NCBI GenBank assembly: GCA_023459095.1
Contig: JAEWVQ010000156.1
Span: 1 to 19,445, forward strand
DNA: 19,445 nucleotides
Direction: 5' to 3'
DNA from: Pseudomonadota bacterium
GTDB taxonomy: Bacteria > Pseudomonadota > Gammaproteobacteria > Burkholderiales > Rhodocyclaceae
In this document: positions 1-7,244 of the stretch, one piece after another
Numbering within the stretch: position 1 is the stretch's first letter
Layout of the letters: each line of letters opens with the position of its first letter
Notes under the pieces: generated by a model
Database searches by the model: none
Told to the model about the DNA's origin: nothing
The model's input: the letters and a program-made list of their open reading frames with translations, nothing else
Made by a program: the position numbers and the translations under genes

Positions 1-1314
1 GAGACCCGGCGCGCGATCGATGCCGCTGCCGTCGCGCTGCCGGCGTGGAGCGCTCGTCCTGCGCGCGAACGCGCGCTCGTGCTGCGCCGCTGGTACGAGC
101 TGATCGTCGAGCACGAGGACGAGCTCGCGCGCCTGATGACCGCCGAGCAGGGCAAGCCGCTCGCCGAGGCGCGCGGCGAGGTGCGCTATGCCGCGTCCTT
201 CGTCGAGTGGTTCGGCGAAGAGGCCAAGCGCACCTATGGCGACGCGATTCCGACCACCGCCGCCGATCGCCGCCTGCTGGTGATCCGCCAGCCGGTCGGG
301 GTGTGCGCGGCGATCACGCCGTGGAATTTCCCCGCGGCGATGATCACGCGCAAGATCGCGCCCGCGCTCGCTGCCGGCTGCACGGTGGTGGTCAAGCCCG
401 CCGAGCAGACGCCGTTTACCGCGCTCGCGCTCGCCGTGCTTGCCGAGCGCGCGGGCTTCCCCGCCGGGGTGATCAACGTCGTCACCGGCGATCCGGTGGC
501 GATCGGCGGCGAACTGACCGCCAATCCGGTGGTGCGCAAGCTCTCCTTCACCGGCTCGACCGAAGTCGGCCGTCTGTTGATGGCGCAGTGCGCGCCGACG
601 ATCAAGAAGTTGTCGCTCGAACTCGGCGGCAACGCGCCCTTCATCGTGTTCGACGACGCCGATGTGGAGGCCGCAGTCGAGGGCGCGATCGCCTCCAAGT
701 ACCGCAACGCCGGCCAGACCTGCGTGTGCGCCAACCGCCTGCTGGTGCAGTCCGGCATCTACGAGCGCTTTGCCGCGCGCCTTGCCGAGGCGGTGCAGGG
801 CCTCAAGGTCGGCGCCGGCGCCGAGCCCGGGGTGGCGATCGGGCCGCTGATCGACGACGCCGCGGTGGAAAAGGTCGAAAGCCATGTCGCCGATGCGCTT
901 GCCGGCGGCGCGCAGCTGCTCGCCGGCGGCCGCCGCCACGCGCTCGGCGGCGGCTTCTTCGAGCCCACGGTGCTCGCCGGGGTGACGCCGGCGATGCGCA
1001 TCGCGCGCGAGGAGACTTTCGGCCCGGTGGCGCCGCTGTTCCGCTTCGACACCGAGGAGGAGGCCGTGCGCATGGCCAACGCCACCGAGTTCGGCCTCGC
1101 CGCCTACTTCTACACGCGCGACGTCGGCCGTGTGTTCCGTGTCGGCGAGGCGCTGGAGTACGGCATGGTCGGCATCAACGCAGGTCTCATCGCCAGCGAG
1201 GTCACGCCTTTCGGTGGCGTCAAGCAGTCCGGGCTGGGGCGCGAGGGTTCGCGCTACGGCATCGACGAGTATCTGGAGATGAAGCTGCTGTGCATCGGCG
1301 GCATCGACCGGTGA
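1..1314 (+). CDS. gabD: NAD(P)-dependent succinate-semialdehyde dehydrogenase, 5' end cut off by the window
   Basis: This is an aldehyde dehydrogenase that oxidises succinate semialdehyde to succinate in the cytoplasm, the last step of GABA and related C4 catabolism. The reading frame is already open at base 1 and gives 437 residues; the family is usually about 480, so roughly 45-50 N-terminal residues are missing. Visible family features are the TPWNFP motif near codons 106-111, the FTGSTEVG cofactor-binding loop, the general-base glutamate in LELGG (codon 207) and the catalytic cysteine in NAGQTCVCANR (codon 241, bases 721-723). The SKYRNAGQTC context and the C-terminal block with GMVGIN, FGGVKQSGLGREGSRYGI and DEYLEMK are typical of GabD rather than of betaine-aldehyde or other dehydrogenases. 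No frameshift is seen. It is followed after 14 bases by a methyltransferase gene on the same strand, probably in one transcript. A related semialdehyde dehydrogenase specificity (for example glutarate semialdehyde) cannot be excluded. Confidence 0.92.
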   Translation, partial: ETRRAIDAAAVALPAWSARPARERALVLRRWYELIVEHEDELARLMTAEQGKPLAEARGEVRYAASFVEWFGEEAKRTYGDAIPTTAADRRLLVIRQPVGVCAAITPWNFPAAMITRKIAPALAAGCTVVVKPAEQTPFTALALAVLAERAGFPAGVINVVTGDPVAIGGELTANPVVRKLSFTGSTEVGRLLMAQCAPTIKKLSLELGGNAPFIVFDDADVEAAVEGAIASKYRNAGQTCVCANRLLVQSGIYERFAARLAEAVQGLKVGAGAEPGVAIGPLIDDAAVEKVESHVADALAGGAQLLAGGRRHALGGGFFEPTVLAGVTPAMRIAREETFGPVAPLFRFDTEEEAVRMANATEFGLAAYFYTRDVGRVFRVGEALEYGMVGINAGLIASEVTPFGGVKQSGLGREGSRYGIDEYLEMKLLCIGGIDR

Positions 1315-1328
1315 GCGGAGAACGAGGG

Positions 1329-1871
1329 ATGCTGCATACGACACTGGGCGCGCCGTCGCCCTGGGTGGCGCGCTTTGCGCCGCTGATCGCCGGCGGCGGC
1401 GAGGTGCTGGATTTGGCCTGCGGCAGCGGCCGCCATGCGCGCTGGCTGGCGCAGCGCGGTTTCCGGGTGGAAGCCGTGGACCGCGATGGCGTCGCCCTCG
1501 AACTGCTCCACGGCGTGCCGCACGTGAAGCCGTTCCAGGCCGATCTCGAGGACGGGCCCTGGCCTTACGCGGGCCGGCGCTTCGACGCGGTGGTGGTGAC
1601 CAATTACCTGTTCCGCCCGCGTCTGGCGCAGCTCCTCGAATTGCTCGCCCCGGGCGGGGTGCTGATCTACGAGACCTTCATGCAGGGCAACGAGCGCTTC
1701 GGCAAGCCGAGCAATCCCGATTTCCTGCTCGCCCCCAACGAACTGCTGCAGCGCGTTGCCGCCGGGTGGACCGTGGTCGCCTTCGAGCAGGGCGAGATTG
1801 CCCAGCCGCGGCCGGCGGTGGTGCAGCGCCTGTGCGCGGTGCGCGGCGCGGCCACCGTGGTGCTGCCCTGA
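1329..1871 (+). CDS. Small class I SAM-dependent methyltransferase
   Basis: The product is 180 residues with a Rossmann-like methyltransferase fold. Motif I is VLDLACGSGRHARWLA (about residues 26-41), with an acidic residue after the second strand (AVDRD, about 45-49) expected to hold the SAM ribose. The later strands (RFDAVVVTNYL, then LAPGGVLIYETFMQGNERFGKPSNP) match the TehB-like/unclassified methyltransferase group common in betaproteobacteria. The substrate cannot be read from sequence. The start was taken at the ATG preceded by a GAGAACGAGGG stretch, because the much longer open frame upstream lies out of frame over gabD and is a shadow. It begins 14 bases after gabD, which suggests cotranscription, although a metabolic link is not obvious. 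It converges on the next gene with only 40 bases between the two stops and no clear terminator hairpin. Confidence 0.85.
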   Translation: MLHTTLGAPSPWVARFAPLIAGGGEVLDLACGSGRHARWLAQRGFRVEAVDRDGVALELLHGVPHVKPFQADLEDGPWPYAGRRFDAVVVTNYLFRPRLAQLLELLAPGGVLIYETFMQGNERFGKPSNPDFLLAPNELLQRVAAGWTVVAFEQGEIAQPRPAVVQRLCAVRGAATVVLP

Positions 1872-1911
1872 GCACAGGGGCGGTCTGCAACGCGGCTGTA
1901 CGCGCGCCGTT

Positions 1912-3246
1912 TCAGTCTGCCCGATAGAGCGGCAGGCTGCCGACGCGGCGCTCGACTTCGTCGATCAGTTGGCGATAGGCCGGGCTGTCGGTGTCGAGGT
2001 AGCGGCGGGCGAACTCGCGCGCGGAGATGAATTCCGGCAGCCCGTGCAGCGGCGGCACCAGCGCGCTGTCGGTGAGCGGCGCGGCGAGCAGGGCGTCGAT
2101 GCGCGCGGGCTCGCGCATCAGCAGTTCGCCGAAGCGCGCGCCGGCACGGTCGGCGGCGAGGTCGGCGAAGGAGAAGCCGCTGCCGTGGCGGGCGTCGGCG
2201 AGTTCCTTGTACACCCCGATCGCGTCGGCCAGCGGCTCGCCCGCCCAGGCCGCGAGCGCCGCCGAGATCACGAAGTGCTGGGCGCTGTCGTGGCGGCCGA
2301 GCAGGGTCAGTTCGTGCGCGCGTGGACGCGGCCAGTCGCGCGCCGCGGGAATCAGCGGGGCGAGGCTGCGTTCGGCGATGTAGCTGGCGAGCACCGCGAG
2401 CGCGGCGCGGCGGCGCGCCGGGTCGGCGCGCTCGCCGTCGCCGGCGGCGAGCATGGGCTGCAGCACGGCGAGCAGGGGCACCGGCTGGCGGGGCGCACGG
2501 TGGGCGAGCAACGCGGCGAGGTCGCGCTGCGCCGCTTCGAGCTGCGCGACGTGGGCGTCGTCGAGGGCGATCGCGCGTGCGCGCTCGAGCAACTCGGCCT
2601 GCCACACGTAGCGCACCTCGACGTGGCGGCGAGCGCTGTCGATACCGACGCCGCGCACGGTCTGGCGCGCGAGCGGCCACGCCTCGCCGTAGCCGGCGAT
2701 GCGCAGGCCGGCGTCTAGCAGGAATTCGGCCAGCACCGGGGGCAGCGGCAGGCTGCCGAGCGCGGCCGAAGTCAGCCGCGGCGGGCCGTCGCCGGCGCCG
2801 ACCGTGACACGCAGGTTGATGAAGCGCGCGGGAACGAGGCCGGGCACGGCGAGGCTCGCGCGCAGCGCCAGCGCCTCGCCGTCGAGATTGACCTGGGCGC
2901 GGCCGCCGAGGCGGCTGGCGAAGTGGTTGGCGGCGTCGTCGATCAAGCCCACCGGCAAGTGCGCGCGCGCTTCTTCACCGTCGCGCAGCCGGCGCGGGTC
3001 GTGGCGCTTGAGCAGGAGGCGGGCCTGGGCGATGGAGGCCGGCGAGATACTCGCGTCGCGTACCACCAGCGGGGTGGGGTCGAGCGCGGTGACGGCGATG
3101 CCGAGCACGACGATGAGAGGCAGGACGAGAAGCCAGAACAGGGCGCGGAGCACGGTCGGTGTGAAGGCGGGCTGGGGTTGAGGGGCGGGCGTGTGCGTTG
3201 GCGGTGCGCGCTCAGGCGGTGAATTGCAGGCGTGCGAGATGGGCAT
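1912..3246 (-). CDS. Uncharacterised membrane-anchored protein with a YfiM-like C-terminal segment
   Basis: The 444-residue product has a Pro-rich N-terminal stretch (about 9-31), one strong hydrophobic segment (about 33-53, LRALFWLLVLPLIVVLG) and a long remainder predicted to lie outside the membrane. I do not recognise the central region (about 60-310); it contains a block with GSLPLPPVLAEFLL. Residues about 315-372 carry a pattern (H-D-S-A-Q-H-F, then a small-residue helix, then Y-K-E, then GSGFSF-DL-D-G) that resembles the YfiM/DUF2279 family of small envelope proteins; this is recognition by eye. The ATG at 3246 lies 35 bases inside the end of the ABC transporter gene, indicating translational coupling. 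A GTG at 3153 (residue 32), just before the hydrophobic segment, is a reasonable alternative start; neither has a strong ribosome binding site. It is probably cotranscribed with the exporter. The function is unknown. Confidence 0.8.
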   Translation of the reverse strand: MPISHACNSPPERAPPTHTPAPQPQPAFTPTVLRALFWLLVLPLIVVLGIAVTALDPTPLVVRDASISPASIAQARLLLKRHDPRRLRDGEEARAHLPVGLIDDAANHFASRLGGRAQVNLDGEALALRASLAVPGLVPARFINLRVTVGAGDGPPRLTSAALGSLPLPPVLAEFLLDAGLRIAGYGEAWPLARQTVRGVGIDSARRHVEVRYVWQAELLERARAIALDDAHVAQLEAAQRDLAALLAHRAPRQPVPLLAVLQPMLAAGDGERADPARRRAALAVLASYIAERSLAPLIPAARDWPRPRAHELTLLGRHDSAQHFVISAALAAWAGEPLADAIGVYKELADARHGSGFSFADLAADRAGARFGELLMREPARIDALLAAPLTDSALVPPLHGLPEFISAREFARRYLDTDSPAYRQLIDEVERRVGSLPLYRAD

Positions 3247-4948
3247 AGAGCCCGTCGCGCGCGATCAGTTCGGCGTGGGTGCCGGTTTCGACGATGCGGC
3301 CGTGGTCCATGACCATGATGCGGTCGGCGCGCTGCACGGTGGCGAGGCGGTGGGCGATCACCAGGGTGCTGCGCCCGCGCATCAGCGCGCCGAGCGCGGC
3401 CTGCACCATGCGCTCGCTCTCGGCGTCGAGCGCCGAGGTGGCTTCGTCGAGCAGCAGGATGGGGCGGTCGGCGAGGATGGCGCGGGCGATCGCGATGCGC
3501 TGGCGCTGGCCGCCGGAGAGGCGCACGCCGCGTTCGCCGAGATCGGTGGCATAACCTTCGGGGAGCGTGCGGATGAATTCGTCGGCGTGGGCGGCGACAC
3601 AGGCTGCGCGCACGGCGTCGAGCCCGGCCTCGGGGCGGGCGTAGCGCACGTTCTCGAGCACGCTGGTGGCGAAGATCACCGGCTCCTGCGGCACCAGGGC
3701 GATGCGCGCGCGCACCGCCGCGGGGTCGGCCTCGGTGAGCGCGACGCCGTCGAGGCGCACGGTGCCCGATTCGGGATCGTAGAAACGCAGCAGCAATTGG
3801 AACACCGTGGTCTTGCCGGCGCCCGACGGTCCCACCAGGGCGACGCTCTCGCCGCGCCCGATGCGCAGGCTGAAGCCGTCGAGCGCCGCGGTGTCCGGGC
3901 GCGCCGGGTAGCGGAAGCGGACCGCGTCGAAGTCGACGGTGCCGAGCGCCGGCGCGGGCAGCGGGGTCGGCTGCGCGGGCGCGCGGATCGCCGGGCGGGC
4001 GTCGAGGATTTCACGCAGGCGTTCGGTGGCGCCGTTGGCGCGCTGCAGATCGCCCCAGACTTCGGAGAGCGCGCCGACGCTGCCGGCGACCAGCGCGGCG
4101 TAGAACACGAAGGCGGACAGCTCGCCGGCGCTGAGCTGGCCGGCGAGCACGTCGTGGCCGCCGATCCAGAGGATGAAGGCGATCGCGCCGAATACCAGCA
4201 CCATCACCGCCACCACCAGCGCGGCGCGGTAGCGGATGCGCGCGCGGGCGGTGGCGAAGCCGCGCTCGACGAGCGTGGCGAAGGCAGCGCGGTCGGCGTC
4301 CTCGTGGCCGCAGGCCTGCACCACGCGGATCTCGTGGATGGTCTCGTCGATGCGGTTGCCGAGGTCGGCGACGCGGTCCTGGCTCTCCTTCGCCAGTCGC
4401 CGCACCTTGCGCCCGAACACGACGATGGGGGCGACCACCAGCGGCACTCCGGCCAGCGTGAGCAAGGTGAGCTTGAGGCTGGTGGTGAACAACATCGCCA
4501 GGCCGCCGATCAGCAGCAGCGTGTTGCGCAGCGCGATCGACAGGCTGGAGCCGATCACGTTTTCGAGCTGGGTGGTGTCGGCGGTGAGGCGCGAGATCAC
4601 CTCGCCGGTGCGTCCAGCCTCGAACCACGACGGCGGCAGCGCGAGCAGGTGGTCGAACACGCGGCGGCGCAGGTCGGCGGTGACGCGCTCGCCGAGCCAC
4701 GACACGTTGTAGAAGCGCACCCAGGTGGCGGCGGCGAGCAGCGCGATGACGCCGAACATCGCCGCCAGGGTGCGGTCGAGCCAGGCCGGGTCGCCGGCGG
4801 AAAAGCCCTGGTCGATCACCGCGCGCAGCCCCTGGCCGACGCCGAGCATGGCCGCCGCGGCGAGCACCAGGCCACACCCGGCCCACACCACCCGCCGGCG
4901 GTAGGGGCGCAGCAGGTCGCGGATCAGGGCGGGGGCGGCGTTGCGCAT
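3212..4948 (-). CDS. ABC exporter half-transporter, MsbA-related (membrane domain fused to ATPase)
   Basis: The 578-residue product has an N-terminal six-helix exporter membrane domain (about 20-305) and a C-terminal nucleotide-binding domain. The ATPase motifs are intact: Walker A GPSGAGKT (373-380), signature LSGGQ (477-481), Walker B ILLLDE with D501 and E502, and the H-loop histidine 533 in VIAHRL. It should work as an inner-membrane homodimer that exports a lipid or amphipathic drug. The membrane-domain sequence around WFEAGRTGEVISRLTADTTQ and RVADLGNRIDETIHEI fits the MsbA-related multidrug group rather than the lipid A flippase itself, so I give no symbol. Its stop codon lies inside the following gene. 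A TACAAT element lies about 50 bases upstream of the start. The substrate is not deducible. Confidence 0.9.
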   Translation of the reverse strand: MRNAAPALIRDLLRPYRRRVVWAGCGLVLAAAAMLGVGQGLRAVIDQGFSAGDPAWLDRTLAAMFGVIALLAAATWVRFYNVSWLGERVTADLRRRVFDHLLALPPSWFEAGRTGEVISRLTADTTQLENVIGSSLSIALRNTLLLIGGLAMLFTTSLKLTLLTLAGVPLVVAPIVVFGRKVRRLAKESQDRVADLGNRIDETIHEIRVVQACGHEDADRAAFATLVERGFATARARIRYRAALVVAVMVLVFGAIAFILWIGGHDVLAGQLSAGELSAFVFYAALVAGSVGALSEVWGDLQRANGATERLREILDARPAIRAPAQPTPLPAPALGTVDFDAVRFRYPARPDTAALDGFSLRIGRGESVALVGPSGAGKTTVFQLLLRFYDPESGTVRLDGVALTEADPAAVRARIALVPQEPVIFATSVLENVRYARPEAGLDAVRAACVAAHADEFIRTLPEGYATDLGERGVRLSGGQRQRIAIARAILADRPILLLDEATSALDAESERMVQAALGALMRGRSTLVIAHRLATVQRADRIMVMDHGRIVETGTHAELIARDGLYAHLARLQFTA

Positions 4949-5001
4949 GGCGGCAGGGGCTCGGAGAAGGTGGGCATGCTGCGGCGCAGCCGAGGTCGAC
5001 G

Positions 5002-5007
5002 ATTGTA
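5002..5007 (-). promoter_or_regulatory. Candidate -10 element (TACAAT) upstream of the ABC exporter gene
   Basis: Reading the minus strand, TACAATCG occurs 53 bases before the ABC exporter start, in the 84-base gap after the EamA transporter gene. No good TTGACA-like -35 is found at the expected distance, so only the -10 is supported. The same octamer occurs upstream of two other minus-strand genes in this window, which favours a real promoter element. Confidence 0.4.
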
Positions 5008-5032
5008 GGCCTTGTCCGTGGCGGCTGCGTGC

Positions 5033-5920
5033 TCAGGGCTGGCGCGGCGCGGGCCGCCGGCGGCTGTCGAGGGCGATGATCGCACCCGCCGCGGCAATGG
5101 TGAGGATGCCGGCAAGCGCCGCGCCGTCGGGCACGTGGCCGAACACCAGGACGCCGACCAGGGTCGCCCATACCAGCTGGATGTAGAGGATGGGCGACAG
5201 CACCGAGGCGGGAGCGCCGCGGAAGGCGCGGATGAGCAGGAAGTGGCCGGTGCCGCCGTAGATGCCGAGCGAGACGATCATCGCCGCGTCGAGCACGTCT
5301 GGCATCGGTCCGCCCCAGATCCAGGGCAGTACCAGACTCATGCCCAGGGTGCCGATGAGCGCGGTGTAGAACAGCATCGTCACTGGATTCTCGGTGGGCG
5401 AGAGTTGGCGGGTGAGGATCTGGTAGATCGCGTAGGTGAGCGCCGCGCCCAGCGCGAGCGCGATGCCCTCGGCGACCAGCCCGCTGCCCGGGCGCGCGAT
5501 CAGCAGCACCCCGACGAAGCCGACCACGACCGCGGCCCAGCGTAGCGCGCCGATGTGCTCGCCGAGAACCGGGCGGGCGAGCAGAGTCACCAGCAGCGGC
5601 GCGGCGAACACGATCGCGGTGGTTTCGGCGAGCGGCATGCGCGCGAGCGCCGCCATGCCGAAGAAAGTGGTGCCGAGCAGGCACAGCGCGCGCACCACCT
5701 GGCGGCCGGGGCGCTGCGTGGCGATCAGCCGCGAGCGCATCGAAGGCGCGAGAAACACCAGCATCAGCAGGAAGTGCACCACGTAGCGCGACCACACCAG
5801 CATCGGCACCGGATAGGTCTGGCCCAGATGCTTGGCGGTGGCGTCGAGGAGCACGAACAGGAACAGCGCGCCGAGCAGCAGCAGGACGCTGCGCGCCAGC
5901 GTGGGGGTGGAAAAGGACAT
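5033..5920 (-). CDS. EamA/DMT-family transporter
   Basis: The 295-residue product is very hydrophobic, with about ten membrane segments arranged as two EamA repeats (roughly residues 5-140 and 150-285). This is the drug/metabolite transporter fold of the inner membrane. Family-like features are the charged residue in the first helix (LFLFVLLDATAKHL), AALARMPLAETTAIVFAAPLLVTLLA near the end of the first repeat, and the matching SPILYIQLVWATLVGVLVFG in the second. The substrate is unknown; family members export amino acids, metabolites or drugs. The start ATG at 5920 was chosen because the hydrophobic domain begins right after it; the longer open frame upstream is a shadow of the HD-GYP gene. 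No clear ribosome binding site precedes it. It follows the HD-GYP gene by 40 bases and may be cotranscribed with it. Confidence 0.88.
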   Translation of the reverse strand: MSFSTPTLARSVLLLLGALFLFVLLDATAKHLGQTYPVPMLVWSRYVVHFLLMLVFLAPSMRSRLIATQRPGRQVVRALCLLGTTFFGMAALARMPLAETTAIVFAAPLLVTLLARPVLGEHIGALRWAAVVVGFVGVLLIARPGSGLVAEGIALALGAALTYAIYQILTRQLSPTENPVTMLFYTALIGTLGMSLVLPWIWGGPMPDVLDAAMIVSLGIYGGTGHFLLIRAFRGAPASVLSPILYIQLVWATLVGVLVFGHVPDGAALAGILTIAAAGAIIALDSRRRPAPRQP

Positions 5921-5960
5921 TGGGGGGACTGTTGTTGTTATGGATCGGCGCGCGGGGCAA

Positions 5961-7202
5961 TCAGCCCGAGCCTTCGACGTAGTAGTCGAGGCGGCCGCGC
6001 GGGGCGAGGTATTCGACGACCTCGACCGGCAGCTTCGCCGGGTCGAGCGCGCTGTCGATGCCGAGGTCGACCTCCTGCAGGTCGAGCAGCATGGCTTCGT
6101 GGCGCGGAATGTCGCGATCATGGAGCATGACCAGAGGGCGCAGCAACTGCTCCGGCCGGGTCTCGACGACGAGGCCGGTGGCGCCGTTGGAGAGCGCGAC
6201 GAAGGTGCCGGGCGGATAGACGCCGAGGGTCTTGATGAAGAGCTGCAGCAGCGTCGGGTCGAAATGCGCACGCTCGGTGCTGAACATCTGGCGCAGGGCT
6301 TCGGAGGGCATCTTCGCCTCGCGCAGGTCGAACGGGTTGCACAGGTTGTCGTAGCGGTTGGCGATCGCGGCGATGCGTGCCAGGCGCGGAATCTTCTCGC
6401 CCGCGAGCGCGTTCGGAAAACCGCTGCCGTCCCAGTGCTCGTGGTGGCAGGCGAGCACGTTGCGGGTCGGCACCGGCAGCTCGCGCAAGGCGGCGACGAT
6501 CTTGATGCCGTAGCCGATGTGCGCGCGGTAGAAGGCCTCCTCGGGCGGGGTGCGCGGCGAGGCACGCAGCACCCGCGGCGGAATCTCGGCCTTGCCGACG
6601 TCGTGGAGCAAGGCGCCGAGGCCGAGCTGGCGCAGTTCGGCGGCGCCGAGCCCGGCGGCGCGGCCGAGCAGCAGCGCCAGCGCCATCACGTTCATGGCGT
6701 GGAAGGCAAGGCCGGCCTCGCGGCACTTCTGGTTCACCAGATGGATGACCATGCTTTCGGCGCCGACCAGGCTGTCGACGACGCGGCCGACGAGGGCGTT
6801 GGAGCGCGCATGGGCTTCGGCCGGGCGGGCGGTGATCGATTTCAGGATGTCGCCGGCGGCGACCGCCTCTTCCTCGTAGCGCCGCTCGCAGCGCGCCAGC
6901 CCTTCGCGCTGGCGGCGCAGGTGCTCCAGACGCTCGCGCTTGTCGTCGAGCATGGCCTCGAGTGCGGCGGCGGCGAAGTCGCCTTCTCCCTCCGCTGCGC
7001 TCTGGGGCGCGGGCAAGGGGTCGGCGGTGCTGCGCGCGGGGTCCCAGTCGACCTCGTGCAGGCCCAGCTCACGCAGGGTGCGGATCTGCTTGTCGCTGGC
7101 GAGGCAGAACTCGTTGAGGAGGAAGGGGTGGCGCATCCAGCCCAGGTTGGCGAGGGAAATGAAGACGCCCGGCTGGAGGCGGTCGATGCTGACTTTCTGC
7201 AT
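5961..7202 (-). CDS. HD-GYP-type cyclic-di-GMP phosphodiesterase with N-terminal DUF3391
   Basis: The 413-residue cytoplasmic protein begins with a DUF3391 domain (about 1-60, starting KVSIDRLQPGVFISL), followed by a charged, probably coiled-coil linker (about 75-120) and an HD-GYP domain (about 150-320). Metal-binding motifs present are FHAMNV (the first histidine), LLHDVGK with H200 and D201, FYRAHIGYG, and HHEHWDGSGFP (253-263). The family's GYP signature is GFP here, a Tyr-to-Phe change at residue 262 (codon TTT). Such proteins hydrolyse c-di-GMP to pGpG or GMP and influence motility and biofilm behaviour; activity here is inferred from the intact metal ligands. A C-terminal extension (about 320-413) follows the catalytic domain. 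No membrane segment or receiver domain is seen, so the input signal is unclear. A TACAATCG element lies 25 bases upstream of the start. Confidence 0.9.
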   Translation of the reverse strand: MQKVSIDRLQPGVFISLANLGWMRHPFLLNEFCLASDKQIRTLRELGLHEVDWDPARSTADPLPAPQSAAEGEGDFAAAALEAMLDDKRERLEHLRRQREGLARCERRYEEEAVAAGDILKSITARPAEAHARSNALVGRVVDSLVGAESMVIHLVNQKCREAGLAFHAMNVMALALLLGRAAGLGAAELRQLGLGALLHDVGKAEIPPRVLRASPRTPPEEAFYRAHIGYGIKIVAALRELPVPTRNVLACHHEHWDGSGFPNALAGEKIPRLARIAAIANRYDNLCNPFDLREAKMPSEALRQMFSTERAHFDPTLLQLFIKTLGVYPPGTFVALSNGATGLVVETRPEQLLRPLVMLHDRDIPRHEAMLLDLQEVDLGIDSALDPAKLPVEVVEYLAPRGRLDYYVEGSG

Positions 7203-7228
7203 GGTGAGGTGTTTCGTTGGACGGAGCG

Positions 7229-7234
7229 ATTGTA
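7229..7234 (-). promoter_or_regulatory. Candidate -10 element (TACAAT) upstream of the HD-GYP gene
   Basis: On the minus strand TACAATCG begins 32 bases before the HD-GYP start codon, in the 42-base gap after the NAD(P)H-hydrate repair gene. A matching -35 would fall in the end of the upstream gene, and no TTGACA-like hexamer is seen there. It suggests the HD-GYP gene can be transcribed on its own. Confidence 0.4.
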
Positions 7235-7244
7235 AGCGCAGTGT

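Noticed and set aside
45..1328. N-terminal extension of the methyltransferase frame over gabD (608 codons in total)
   Set aside because: The extension is out of frame with gabD and extremely Arg-rich; the methyltransferase domain begins only at the ATG at 1329.
1872..1911. Shared terminator between the convergent methyltransferase gene and the uncharacterised gene
   Set aside because: The 40-base gap has no stem with a T-tract on either strand.
3191..5008. Long plus-strand open frame (about 605 codons) opposite the ABC exporter gene
   Set aside because: It is antisense to a clearly conserved gene; its product is rich in Arg, Gly, His, Glu and Asp with no recognisable family, as expected for GC-rich antisense frames.
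5921..6565. N-terminal extension of the EamA transporter frame
   Set aside because: It overlaps the HD-GYP gene in another frame with Ser/Arg/Thr-rich nonsense composition.
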